The translations under genes were made by a program, and so were the position numbers. Shown here one piece after another: positions 10,120 to 21,108 of a stretch of 57,500 nt of DNA; positions within the stretch are counted from its first letter, which is position 1, and each line of letters opens with the position of its first letter. The notes beneath the pieces were generated by a model that worked only from the letters and a program-made list of their open reading frames with translations, did not search any database and was not told the origin of the DNA. Source of the stretch: Symbiodinium natans (Eukaryota > Sar > Dinophyceae > Suessiales > Symbiodiniaceae); assembly GCA_905221605.1 (NCBI GenBank), contig CAJNDS010000774.1, positions 1 to 57,500 of the forward strand, written 5' to 3'.

Positions 10120-10133
10120 TTGTGTAGAGTTAC
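10070..10133. repeat. 64-bp near-perfect palindrome with (AT)n core
   Basis: Two 19-base arms (10070-10088 and 10115-10133; ACTCTACACAATGCAT in the right arm read in reverse complement) flank an (AT)n core that is itself self-complementary. Only one arm position mismatches. The whole can fold into a single hairpin or a cruciform. A TGTGTG/TATG microsatellite adjoins it on the left (about 10046-10070). Confidence 0.92.
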
Positions 10134-10319
10134 AACAGCAAAGAAATTTCATATATGTTCTAGGACATGTTTCAGGAAGTCGCTGTTTTAGGTTCATGAT
10201 AGAGGTCCAAGCATGATTTTTGGAGGGCCAAGGCCTCATTTAAGCCTCAGTTGGAAAACGCAGGGGTCGATTAGTGCTCGGCAGATAGATGGGACAGTGA
10301 TTTTCGGGACGCACTGTGC

Positions 10320-11560
10320 TGGTCGTTGCAGCTTGAAGCCTTGAAGCTCGATCACATTTGGTGTGGCCCTCGCTATCCGCTTGCGCAAGTTTGGACGAGA
10401 TGCCCCTCGGCAATATTTTGTCGACGGGACTCGAAAGAAAGACAGCTACGGCGTCTACGGTGTTCGCACAGTTTTGCCACCTCTGCCTTTGAGGTTCTTT
10501 GCCGGATTCGCCGCAGGCCTGAAGTCCTCGCCTCAGACTGGTGCCCGAAGGAAGGGCACAATGTGGCCAATGCTGCTTTAGTTGCTGTGGCGACTTAGAT
10601 TTGCACATGCTCCACAGTTCGTAACGTCGTGACTCTAGTGACTAGTAACAGCAGCATGCCTTCGTTGGAGAGTGTGCCGGCGCCCCCCCTCCCCCCCCCC
10701 CCCCCCCCGCCCCAACACTTAGAAAGAGCCGCAGCGTGCCTAACCACAGCAATTCCACAGGGCAGAGCACCGTCTCCTGGTTGGCAAGGATTACAACACA
10801 GAGAGATGTCAGTTCCCAATGCAGGTCGTCCACGCAATGGGTCACCAAGTCCCGATGGCGTTTGAGTACAGGCCGGTTTTGGGAGAAGGATGCTCGTGAT
10901 CTGGCTGTCGACCTGCGTGAGGGCTACAGTTTCTTTGTGTGGGGCTTCAGGGGCATGCTGCTTGAGATTGCACTGAGGCTTGGTTTCGATTTCGATGAAG
11001 CCACCAAGTCTTGTCAAGGCCAGACTTCTGCATCAGTGCCATGCTTCAAATTTTGCCTTCAGAAATTTGCTGCCTGATGCGTTTCCAATCCCCGGCATGG
11101 TGTGCCAATGCGTTGCAGTCCCCTCGAAAGTTCCGAGGCTCACCTGGACCTCTTCAAGCCTCGTATATCTTTCTTTGTTGTATGTGCAGAGTGCATCAGA
11201 GTGCCAGGGCCGCACCACGATGTCAATGTCGGTGGAGTTGGAGCGCACTTCGAGGATGCTGCCTCCCGAAGTAGCTTGACCATGCAAAAGAAAATGCTGC
11301 ACTCGATTCTGGATGCTGTTGAGGTCTTGTTGAGGTCTGTTGAGGTGTGCAGGTGCCAGTTTCCGAGGTGGAGACCAAGGAGATGCAGGTTGAGCCTGTC
11401 GTGGAGATCCACTACGACGAGCCACTGGTCACGGTTGAGGGAGAGTTTGCCAAAGCAGAAAGCTTGAGCTGCCTTTTCGTTGGCGATTTTTCGCTTCGGA
11501 TCTCTCTGGACAGAGGTGTTTTTGCAGTGTTGTTGAGTCTCCTAGGTTAAAGCACCTCAC
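10320..11560 (+). other. Plus-strand exon-dense block, unknown proteins
   Basis: Several frames carry protein-like phrases: near 10385-10520 (GRDAPRQYFVDGTRKKDSYG), near 10885-11010 (DLREGYSFFVWGFRGMLLEI, ending in FDFDEATKS), near 11210-11350 (MQKKMLHSILDAVEVLLRSV), and near 11347-11440 (VSEVETKEMQVEPVVEIHYD). The last has an alternating Val/Glu-Pro character reminiscent of alveolin-type repeats, but it is far too short to assign. The phrases are in different frames, consistent with several exons. Splice sites were not resolved. Confidence 0.33.
10683..10713. repeat. Poly-C tract
   Basis: C-run of about 30 bases interrupted by single T and G. Simple sequence that breaks any frame across it. 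Confidence 0.95.
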
Positions 11561-11692
11561 GCCTGACGTTCTTGATAAGCTTCGCAAGGCTTTTGCTGGC
11601 CGCAGCCTCAGGCATGTGACCCAAAATTTCCATGAAGTTTCGATACACCCCATTTTTGTGGGGGTTCACCATGAGTGGAGGTGGGAGTGGTC

Positions 11693-11795
11693 TAGTGGTC
11701 GTGGTCGTGGTCGTGGTTGTGGTGGTGGTGTTGTCGCTCTCGTTGTTGTCGTTGTTGTCGTAGTCGCAGTAGTAGCGGCAGCGGTAGAGGTGCAC
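11693..11795. repeat. Degenerate GTG/GTC/GTT trinucleotide repeat
   Basis: About 30 triplets of GTC, GTG, GTT and GCA. It reads as Val/Gly-rich on plus and as Asp/Asn-rich then Thr-rich on minus (the 89-codon minus frame 11547-11816 is essentially this repeat). Confidence 0.9.
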
Positions 11796-12017
11796 CATGC
11801 GGACGTGTTTGGACATGAGGCCCCCGCGCCTACGGAGCGGTGGCCATCACTGGAATCCCTGGTCTCTTGACTTATGTGGCGGACGGTAGCCTTGCCCAGA
11901 CATCGTACCTCTTAGAGTCAGAACAGGAGCTGAGACTGAGAGATGACACGGAACTCTGGAGTGGTAACCTGTTCGACAATTCCTTGTAGGACAGAGCGAT
12001 GTAGGTAGGTAGGCAGT

Positions 12018-12341
12018 ATGTTGTCGACTGACGCGCTTCGTCTCGTTGCGGCAGGTTATGCGGAGAAGCGCCGCAATGCTTATCGCGCAGGCGCTCCAGG
12101 GGAATACTCGGAAGCTTTGTCCCCACTACTTGAATTCCAGAAGAAGGGGTGAGGAGTACATGGCTCCATCCGCGCGGCAAGCGCAAGTGAGCAGGTCTTC
12201 GACATGCTTGAACCTGAAATCCTTACCTGCACTACATCTGAACCAAAAGCCCACAAACATGAAGCGTACCCAGGCACCTGCAGTTCAAAGCAAAAGCGCA
12301 AAGCATGCAGTTTGCCGGGAAGAGCCGAACGTGGGATGTAG
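12018..12341 (+). pseudogene. Coding frame interrupted by one in-frame TGA
   Basis: From ATG 12018 the frame reads a clearly protein-like peptide (TDALRLVAAGYAEKRRNAYR, then APGEYSEALSPLLEFQKKG), meets TGA at 12150-12152, and continues in the same frame with SEQVFDMLEPEILTCTTSEP to TAG 12339. Either the TGA is a nonsense mutation in a single exon, or a short intron lies around it: a GT at 12149-12150 and the AG at 12193-12194 would remove the stop, but the resulting 46-base intron breaks the frame. I favour a decayed or alternatively spliced exon. A further in-frame block starts at 12411. Confidence 0.45.
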
Positions 12342-12410
12342 GGCTCCTCGTGATGCCGTCCAAAAAAATAGCGCCTAAAAACCCATCACTGCCTAGAGCT
12401 CCTAGAGCAG

Positions 12411-12674
12411 CCCGAGCCCTACATGCCCTACGCCCTGCGAAAAGCCTTTGGAACTGTTCCAGGGATTGACCTGGCACTTTTTGACGGCGAGGGCCGCAAA
12501 CGTGCTGCCGCTGTGAACAACACTTACCCGGGCTGCCTGGCACAAATCCCCCGCTTTTTGCAGGGGGGCTACAGGCTTTGGATTTCACAGTGTTTCTGGG
12601 TTAGAAAAGTTCACCTGCAAGTGGGTCGTGCGGAATCGTGCGGACTCCCTTTTGGAGCAGCTTTGACAACTTGA
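12411..12674 (+). CDS. Exon-like block, unknown protein
   Basis: Starts after a CTAGAGCAG acceptor and reads PEPYMPYALRKAFGTVPGID, then LALFDGEGRKRAAAVNNTYPGC, in the same reading phase as the interrupted frame at 12018-12341. The first 50 codons are protein-like; the Trp/Cys-rich tail after about 12560 is less so and may lie beyond a donor. No named domain. It may belong to the same gene as the upstream block. Confidence 0.42.
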   Translation, partial: PEPYMPYALRKAFGTVPGIDLALFDGEGRKRAAAVNNTYPGCLAQIPRFLQGGYRLWISQCFWVRKVHLQVGRAESCGLPFGAALTT

Positions 12675-13160
12675 GTGTGCGCAATTTGAACTTGAGCGCT
12701 CAGTCAGAGAGCACGGAGAGTGAAAGCACAGAGGTTGGAGCGGGACTCCAGGCGGGCGCCTCTTTTCGTGCGCTTCAGGTAATCAACCACTACAGAGCAC
12801 TACTTGACCATAGACCCTTCGTCATTAAGAGCCAGTCCATGCAGCGTGTGACTAAGCATGAACTTCAATGATCTTAAGCTTTGTACATCTTGTACTGCCC
12901 GTTTGTGGTTGCTTGTAATCACCGCGGAATAAGTTCCTGGTAGTCGTGCCTTTGAAGCCGCACGTACGCTGGCGTTTCACATAAGTCCATGCCGAGCCCA
13001 TGCACATAGGCATAGCACAAAATCCCGATGCAAGCTGGAGCAATAATTTGAAATTGCATTCAGATGGTGGTTGGTCGGCATTGGTTGGTAAGCAGCTGAG
13101 ACTTCTTGGGAAGCGCTGGTCTCAACTTGTCGCCAATTGCGCGAGCTTACGCTGCACGCG

Positions 13161-13371
13161 AGTTTCCCGAAGATCAAGCTCGTTGCAAGGCTGTCGGTTG
13201 TGCGGTCAGCCGCAGGCTTCGAAGATCGGCGCTCGGTATGTGGTTTACGGTCTGGGCAGCCAGCTCCACGCGCAGGTTTCGAAGATAAACGGCTCGGTAC
13301 GTGGTTGTCGGATGTAGGCAGCCAGCTGCGGCTTCGAAGAGCAACGCTCGGTGTGTTGATCTCGGGTGTGG
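13161..13371. repeat. About 55-60-bp degenerate tandem repeat, four copies
   Basis: Each copy begins with (T/C)TTCGAAGAT, has a GCTCGGT(A/G)(T/C)GTGGTT-like centre and ends with GGCAGCCAGCT or a close variant followed by GCAGG. Copies start near 13163, 13217, 13277 and 13332. Lengths are not all multiples of three and the copies fall in different frames, so a repeat peptide is not supported. Confidence 0.8.
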
Positions 13372-14280
13372 TAAATGTGTGTTTTGGGTTTCCTTCTATG
13401 TGCTGCCAGTATAGTTCCCCAGAAGGGGTCCGAAAAGGCCGATTTAAAGTCTCAAAGTAGTTCATGGTGGATGCGTGGATGCGTTCAGTGGGGGAAGGGT
13501 GGAAACATGACTTAGGCATGACTTCCGTTTGCCTCAGGCATGACTTGGGCGTTTGCTTGTATATAGTAGGTTACCATGTCCGGAAATGCTACGCGCCCGC
13601 GAGAGAACTCGTTGCATTCAGTGGCTTGCTGAACACGATCTGTGTGCTTGTTGATGCTAGTAGCGAGTCCAAGCACGTAGGCTCGCCATCTCAGTTGATG
13701 CTGAGCCTGATTCGTCGTTGCAGGCAGTGAAACACACCCGCGCCTTGGCAAGCTGGAGAGCTCAAGGCATCTGAAGGCGCCATTCGCAAGATTCACAGGC
13801 AGCTGCCACCATAGTTCAAGCTGTGGAAACGCCAAGAATGTCACCAGTATGTCACCAGTGCTGTACCATGGTCTTCCTAGGCCTGTACCTCCTTTCCCCC
13901 CTCACAAGTCAAGTGCAAAGTGTTCCGTGCCCTTCTGGATCCTAGGCTGCAAAGCAGCTTTCTTTTCAATGTCAAAGAAGAGCTGCCACAAGGCAGAATT
14001 GATCCTTTGCTGCACGGCTTGGGCATGGCAGAGCGGCTCTTGAGTCACGTGCGTACCGCGGAGATATGGTGTGCCAGGTGTGTGATCATCATGGTGCATT
14101 CATCTGGCCTGGTTTCAAGGGGGTGTAGGCTTCTTTGGGAGGGCATGTGTTGAAAAGGACTGGCCTCTTCCTACTCCCAAGCCCGAATAATTCTTTTCTT
14201 CTGGGGACTTGGTTTTGTTGTCAACGAGGGGGGTTGATACTTGAGTTCCGGGACTGGGGTGCTTTTGTTGAGGCGGGGGG

Positions 14281-14738
14281 GTGATAAATGGCAAGTCCAC
14301 ATTAATACTTGTAGGGCCAGCAAATGCAACCCAGGATCCTTTCTTTGGCAAGAACATCTTCCCCAGCAAGGATGCGGGGGTCGCCCCGCATGCCAGTCAT
14401 TTCTGCAATTTGTCCGATCCAGGAACAAAAACATTTTGCACAGTGTGCAAGCTTCGCTGGAAGGAATATCGTCGGACCTGGGCGGAGTTTGCAACACTAA
14501 TGCACGCCGTGGCGATCGATGTCCTTCGCGGTTGCCCAGAATGGATTATGGCTTTAATGCTCGTTTGCATAAGCAGTTCATAAACAGCCGGACTGAGCAC
14601 AACTTCTGGCGCCGAGGTTGTGACAAGGTGATGGAGCGGGACGTGCCCACCTGGACCGACTCACCTCGCAGCCTTGCCAAGATGGGTGCCTCGTTCTTTG
14701 AATGGCTTGATGCAAGCGTATGCTCCGTAGCCGCATAG
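14281..14738 (+). pseudogene. Frameshifted Cys/His-rich coding remnant
   Basis: In one frame (14281-14583) the translation contains a possible zinc-binding cluster, HASHFCN followed ten residues later by FCTVCKLRW, then an amphipathic helix (YRRTWAEFATLMHAVAIDVL). Near 14550 the protein-like reading moves to another frame (HNFWRRGCDKVMERDVPTWT, then AKMGASFFEWLD) ending at 14738. A single indel joins the two, so this is probably a decayed gene or retro-copy, though an unseen short intron is possible. I infer the zinc site from spacing only (H-x-C then C-x2-C). Confidence 0.45.
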
Positions 14739-15933
14739 GTCCTGTCAGGAATCGTCTCCGAAATTGAGGATGGTCTTGTCGAGACCAGGGTATGTGCGGA
14801 AAAGCATGACGGATTGAACAAGGTGCGGAGCCAATCCGCACTGTAGATCCACATGATTCAACCATCGGCGGTTGAAGGGAGCGCGGGCATCGGCATGCGG
14901 TGGCCGGGAAGAGACGGGAGGCCCTACTTTTTCCTCCTGGCCATTTTTATGGCCATGCTGGTGGCTGGCCGTCATGTTGACACATGCTGACACGTGCTGA
15001 CACGTGCTGACCCGTGCAGTAAGGAGCAAGGTATCAGGGCCCCAGAGTCTCACGGTCTCACGGCCCTGCATATTGCTTTGAATGCATTGCAATCGCTGCT
15101 GCTTCTGCGCTTCCGCAATGAAGCTGGGATGTCCCAAAGCGGCCTCGGACTGCCTAGGACGGACTCAATAGGGAAAAGCTTGGAATTGTAGATCTTTTCT
15201 GAGAATCTTGAACAAGTTCTGAAATTTGCATTCTGGAGATGGGAGCTGGGGGTGGAAAAGGACTGCTGTTTCAAGGGCAAACGCAAGCAAGCTGAAGGCA
15301 TGTGGTGGACTTCGCATGACCGTAAAGGCCTCCAGAACTCCAGAGTTTTGTGCCTCCACGTTATTTCCAAAGCCATGGGCCACCATGTGTCCTACAGAGC
15401 TTCAGAGGCTAAGCAGCACACAAAATCACTGGGAAGGGCGCTTTGCGGACCGCAGATAAGCCCAGTGACCGCAGCAAAGAAACATAAGCAAGCTGCCACT
15501 CACTAAGAATAGCGCTGTCTCAAGCCCGATCGAGATCTGGTAACTTGAGGTGACGAGGGGCCTGCGCTTGCCGGTCGATTCATTTGCCAGGGCCTCGAGC
15601 GGGAATGCCAATATTTGTAGTAGGCCTAGTCGGCCGAGTTGTAGCTTATTAATCTCGGAGTATATGTAGCTGAGGCCTCAAGAATCCTTAAGAGAAATTT
15701 AGCATCGGGAGGTTCTAAACATCAACTCAAATGATCTCAAATGCACGTCGTGTTTTTCGTTTGTTTACGCTAGCTCATCTTCCGTGTGGCAGCTAATTTT
15801 TCGTGGGGCTCTTCACTTAAAGTGTAGCTTGCTTGTGCTTTGTCTTCCTACTGTGGTTATAGTCTATTGTAGTTGATTTTGTATGCTGGTGTGTTCATAC
15901 ACATACTTTTGGCCTCGTGCAAGGGCCGCCGAA

Positions 15934-16140
15934 CCCTAAACCCTAAACCTTGGCATCTGGAGCTGATCTTACGCGGCGCTAAGGCGACCCGACAACAACG
16001 TTTAAAAACACCCGATATTTACGATCCAAGTTGCCCAGAGCTCAAATTTTCGAACACCTCCCGTGCAAGTCCTTAAACCATTTCAAATCATCCTGTAGCA
16101 TGAGTTTCAGAAACATCCGAAACCCTGAGCCCTAAACCCT
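15934..16140. repeat. Interstitial telomere-like fragments (CCCTAAA)
   Basis: CCCTAAACCCTAAACC at 15934-15949 and a degenerate ACCCTGAGCCCTAAACCCT at about 16122-16140. The motif is the plant-type heptamer. Comparable single or double units occur near 17238 (opposite orientation), 23768, 40455, 45588-45716, 48180 and 48325. Confidence 0.75.
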
Positions 16141-16369
16141 CTGCGGAGGCTACGATTCTGGTTTCACACGGGAAGATCGACTCCTCGAGCATGCCAAGAA
16201 CGGCGCCGTCTCTCGTCTAAGGCCCCAAAAACGCCTGTTTTCACCAATATAGCTGGCTGATAGCAAAATCGTGCAGCAATGCGAAGTAGTTGTGATTTAG
16301 CTTGATCTAACCTGCTGAAGATACTGGCCACACAAAGATCCTGTGATATGATATGCTGTGCCATCTTAG

Positions 16370-17092
16370 GACGAAAGCCGTAGCAACCTCGATGCTGTCA
16401 TGGATGGCCAGCAACGCATCACTAACGGCGCGAAAGTTGCCGGGCACGCCGGAGACGGCTTGGCATCCATGCGCACCCACTCCACCCCTGTCAAGTCCGC
16501 CGGGCACGCGGGAGACGGACTGGCATCCATGCGCACCCACTCCACCCCTGTCAAGTCCGCTGGGCACGCCGGAGATGGCTTGGCATCCATGCGCACCCAC
16601 TCCACTCCAGTCAAGTCCGCCGGGCACGCCGGAGATGGCTTGGCATCCATGCGCACCCACTCCACTCCAGTCAAGTCCGCTGGGCACGCCGGAGATGGCT
16701 TGGCATCCATGCGCACCCACTCCACTCCAGTCAAGTCCGCCGGGCACGCCGGAGATGGCTTGGCATCCATGCGCACCCACTCCACTCCAGTCAAGTCCGC
16801 CGGACACGCCGGAGATGGCTTGGCATCCATGCGCACCCACTCCACCCCTGTCAAGTCCGCTGGGCACGCCGGAGATGGCTTGGCATCCATGCGCACCCAC
16901 TCCACTCCAGTCAAGTCCGCCGGACACGCCGGAGATGGCTTGGCATCCATGCGCACCCACTCCACCCCTGTCAAGTCCGCTGGGCACGCCGGAGATGGCT
17001 TGGCATCCATGCGCACCCACTCCACTCCAGTCAAGTCCGCCGGCCGTTTTGCTGCAAGACGCTCTAGCCGGCTGGTATCAGCCGAATCTTAG
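16370..17092 (+). CDS. Repeat protein with ten identical 20-residue units
   Basis: The block opens after a CATCTTAG acceptor (AG 16368-16369); the first in-frame ATG is at 16400. About 25 non-repeat residues lead into ten consecutive 60-base units encoding AGHAGDGLASMRTHSTPVKS, then a basic tail (GRFAARRSSRLVSAES) and TAG at 17090. Copies differ at eight nucleotide sites and all differences are silent in this frame: GCC/GCT, GGG/GGA, GCC/GCG, GAC/GAT, GGC/GGA, TTG/CTG, ACC/ACT and CCT/CCA. In other frames the same changes would alter residues, so this is the coding frame. Each unit carries one Ser-Thr-Pro-Val-Lys, matching the S/T-P-x-K form of proline-directed kinase sites. No signal peptide or membrane segment is seen. 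The real start may be in an upstream exon, and a GT inside the tail (CTG followed by GTATCA) could be a donor. Function unknown. Confidence 0.78.
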   Translation, partial: DESRSNLDAVMDGQQRITNGAKVAGHAGDGLASMRTHSTPVKSAGHAGDGLASMRTHSTPVKSAGHAGDGLASMRTHSTPVKSAGHAGDGLASMRTHSTPVKSAGHAGDGLASMRTHSTPVKSAGHAGDGLASMRTHSTPVKSAGHAGDGLASMRTHSTPVKSAGHAGDGLASMRTHSTPVKSAGHAGDGLASMRTHSTPVKSAGHAGDGLASMRTHSTPVKSAGRFAARRSSRLVSAES

Positions 17093-18360
17093 AAATCATG
17101 ACAGGTACTGAGCACAATGTGAGAAATGGTCACTGACCTAATCATGTAGAAGGTATCGCAGCTCATCCGTCACCTATCCCTGTGGGGTGAAGCTTCCTGG
17201 AGACTTGTTAAGGGTTGTCAGATGCTTAGAATTCGAGAGTTTAGGGTTTCGGCTTTTGCGGGTTTAGGCATACCGTTTGGGTGGGGGACACGGAAGCATG
17301 TATGGATGAGGTCCCAAAGCACACGCCAATTCGAACACAACGGAAGTTGCCAGCGGCGAACAGTTCGGGCCTCAGCTCAGGTCTGTATGCATGGTCAGAA
17401 CATGCCAAAGAGCAAAGCCCGGGAGACCGAAAGAATGGCAAAGGAAATTAGGCCCACACAATAGATGACTGGTGTCGTGTTCTGAGGCCTGGTTTCATTT
17501 TTTCGCTCAGGCCTGGCGATTACTGGCTTCCTTGGCATGTGGACTCCAATTTTGCAACCATTCTCCACAAGGACTTGAACCTGAATATCGAGAGTTGGTA
17601 CTTGAGCAACTGATCTTTGCATGTTGAGAACTCGATTCGGCCGTGAACTACCCTGGTAGCAATACGCGAATCTAGACCAAATTCCACCTGCTCATGCGGA
17701 TCAGAAGCTTGGACAGTTCAGGCCCGGGTCATTTGCACGGAACCGCATTGGCCTGCGTCCTGATTCTGCAAGGAGATGTATGCCAGTGAAGCCACTGGAG
17801 AATTCCTCTCAGAGCCAGCAGGGGCTGGGCTCATGATGATGAATCAGGCCAGGGCTTCCGCTGTATCAAATGCTGCCGCAGGCTTTTTCCAAAGTGCTGA
17901 CTGCATCATGCCAACGCGAAGAGTAGTCCGGTATTGATATGTCTTGGGTCGCCCAGCTGGCAAGTCAAGAAGCTTACGACTTTGATGTGCGACTGTCAGC
18001 TTTGATCTTACACCGCATGGTAGATCCATGCAAGAACTACCATGCAAGCACTCGCTTCCAACGGCCAAGTCGAATGATGTGTAAGGCTTAAGGTTACAAC
18101 TGAGGGAATTGTTGAGTTGAGGATTAGGGGATGGTTTTTTGTTCGCGCAATTGGCGCGCCGTCAACAGTAACACCCCAATGGCCACGAAAGCAGTAAGGG
18201 CCAAGTGTCAAGAAGCCCTAAATCTGATGGATGGCCAGGCACGTGATGCATCGGCAGTCTGCAAATCACAATTGAAAGACACCAAAATCTAAAACCCGCA
18301 GACAAATAGAATTGAGATCAGGGAACACTGATCCTACGGATCGCAAGTCTTGGAAGACAG
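17093..18360. other. No supportable gene; telomere-like fragment near 17238
   Basis: Short frames occur on both strands with no motif. AGTTTAGGGTTTCGGC at about 17239-17254, followed by CGGGTTTAGG, is a degenerate TTTAGGG-type fragment. Confidence 0.4.
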
Positions 18361-18515
18361 AGGTTGCGTCATTTCAATGTTCGGTCAGCAGCGATGTCTA
18401 TGCCAAGCTTCCAGCTTGCAATAAGGCGCTCAGCACATTGAGAAATGGTGCAGCATGGATCGAAACCCAAGCTTACTTCGTGGTGCTGGGCTGGTTGACT
18501 GAATCTGTGCCCTGA
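18361..18515 (+). CDS. Exon-like block, unknown protein
   Basis: Begins after a GGAAGACAG acceptor and reads VASFQCSVSSDVYAKLPACN then ALSTLRNGAAWIETQAYFVV to TGA at 18513-18515. Composition is protein-like. The minus strand is also open here (18369-18731). No family assigned. Confidence 0.3.
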
Positions 18516-19087
18516 CGTGCGTGGAGACAGCGCCACGCTGCCAACAACTAAGGAAGCGACCAAAATTGCGAGGAAGTTCGGGGTTAGCTGTGATGAGAGC
18601 AGGTTGCTAGATAGCCGAGTTGGATCGTACATGTTGCGCACCAGCTGGCCTTGACTGGGGTGAACTGGGCGAGACTTGTGGAGCAATGCAACATTTGGTG
18701 CCATGAACAGAAGGACATGGCAGCAAAACACAGCCCTATCCCAAGTATTGCAAACATCGAACCTCAGTCGAGAAATGCCGTGCAGTTGCAGGTTGGAGAG
18801 ACGACGAAGTTCCAGTGTTCTGACCCAGATGCGTTAGTCCTCCAGATGGGCGCGTTCGGGCAAATCTACACAGGCGTTGGGACCCAGAATCTTTAACTTC
18901 TTTGTGTGGCTGTAAGGGTCGAGACAGCTCGCAATCTTTGAGTCGCAAAGGGGTCAGGATTCCAGGTCGTAGCTTTGGTGCAACAATGTGCAACATGGTG
19001 CAACTTTTGCTTCTCGCTTCTTCGCAGTAAACTGAGCAAAGGCTGCACCTGCACATCGATAACATGCCACACGTAATCTCCACCGTA
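18516..19087. other. No supportable gene
   Basis: Frames at 18651-18896 (plus) and 18736-19286 (minus) are open but neither shows a motif or convincing splice pair. Confidence 0.35.
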
Positions 19088-19291
19088 TTATTCCAGGGTC
19101 AAGGTGAAAGGAAAGAGAAGGGCAAGCATGCTTGCAAGGGCAAAGGCAGCAAGAAGCGAATGCAGTTTCAGTTTGTGCCTTGGTCCAGGCCGAGGAACCC
19201 AAACCCCAGTTGAAAACGCGGCTCCACATGTAAGAACGGCAAGAGCCAACCCAACACTTATAACGACCGAAAAGGGGAGAAACCAAGGCAT
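19088..19291 (-). CDS. Hypothetical membrane protein piece, two hydrophobic segments
   Basis: Sixty-seven codons from ATG 19291 to TAA. The first half is a hydrophobic helix (MPWFLPFSVVISVGLALAVL), a basic loop (PRPGPRHKLK) follows, and then a second hydrophobic helix (LHSLLAAFALASMLALLFPF) near the C terminus. A two-pass membrane protein end is a reasonable reading. The frame stays open upstream to 19393, where the sequence looks non-coding, so the block may be a last exon. The family is unknown. Confidence 0.45.
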   Translation of the reverse strand: MPWFLPFSVVISVGLALAVLTCGAAFSTGVWVPRPGPRHKLKLHSLLAAFALASMLALLFPFTLTLE

Positions 19292-20111
19292 TCTCGGCGG
19301 GTTTTGGGAGGGCTGGTGGGGAAGCAAGGGGCTTCTTATGGCGATCTTGACAGTTCCGCGCTGAAACTCAGCAAGTCGGGGAGTCGACCACAACGAATTG
19401 ACCTGGTACCAGTATGTGCGAATCTGCAGGAGGCTTTCAGCGGGAAGTTAGATGAAATCTCAACGGGAAGCTTGACTCCTAAGATTGTTAAGATCTTTGC
19501 TGGACTTGTTCGGGGTTGCAGTCACTTGAGATCGCTGCGCCTGCACCAGCAGGTGGTGCTTTGACATCTTGTCGACATGCTGCCTACATCTTAGACAGAA
19601 GCTCCAGGCACAGCAAAGGCTTTGACACGTTTTTCCCAGTTCCCCACATGTCGTGACTCAGGTCCTCAACAGCTTGCAGCCAGGTGTGGCGCGTTTCAAT
19701 TATTGAACCTCGGTTAACTTAATGCCGAGCAAGTTTGAAAATGGGGAGTCGAGGCATAGATGGAAGCCTGACTGAACTGATGCAAGAGTATGTCTTGATA
19801 TACATGTCCAGTCACATGAGGCAATTTTTGGTATGTTCCCTGGGACACGCTTTGCGAGCCACCCTCTGGCCGCTCGTTTGCAACCACACCAATCCACATG
19901 TCCACATGAGATGATTGGGACCACGAAAAATAAATCGGCTCTTGCCTGCGATGTGTACATTGATCTATGTTGTTTTCCGTGAGATATAGCACCTCTCTGC
20001 ATCAGAGGCATGGAGCGCACAGCGATTAGCCAGGGCTGGAATGCCATGATGGATGAAAGCTACCTCAACATTACGATGAGGCCAGAGGGGAGTGTCTAGT
20101 CGAAGGGATGA
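19292..20111. other. No supportable gene
   Basis: A plus-strand phrase near 19420-19560 (LQEAFSGKLDEISTGSLTPK) is weakly coding-like. The rest shows nothing. Confidence 0.3.

Positions 20112-21108
<997 letters not shown>

Noticed and set aside
14994-15191. Ankyrin-like phrase GLTALHIAL
   Set aside because: Only one short similarity; no second repeat, no helix pair and no supporting frame around it.
16307-17111. Alternative long frames over the 60-bp repeat (plus 16353-17111; minus 16307-17020 and 16366-17034)
   Set aside because: Differences between repeat copies would change residues in these frames, while all are silent in the chosen plus frame.
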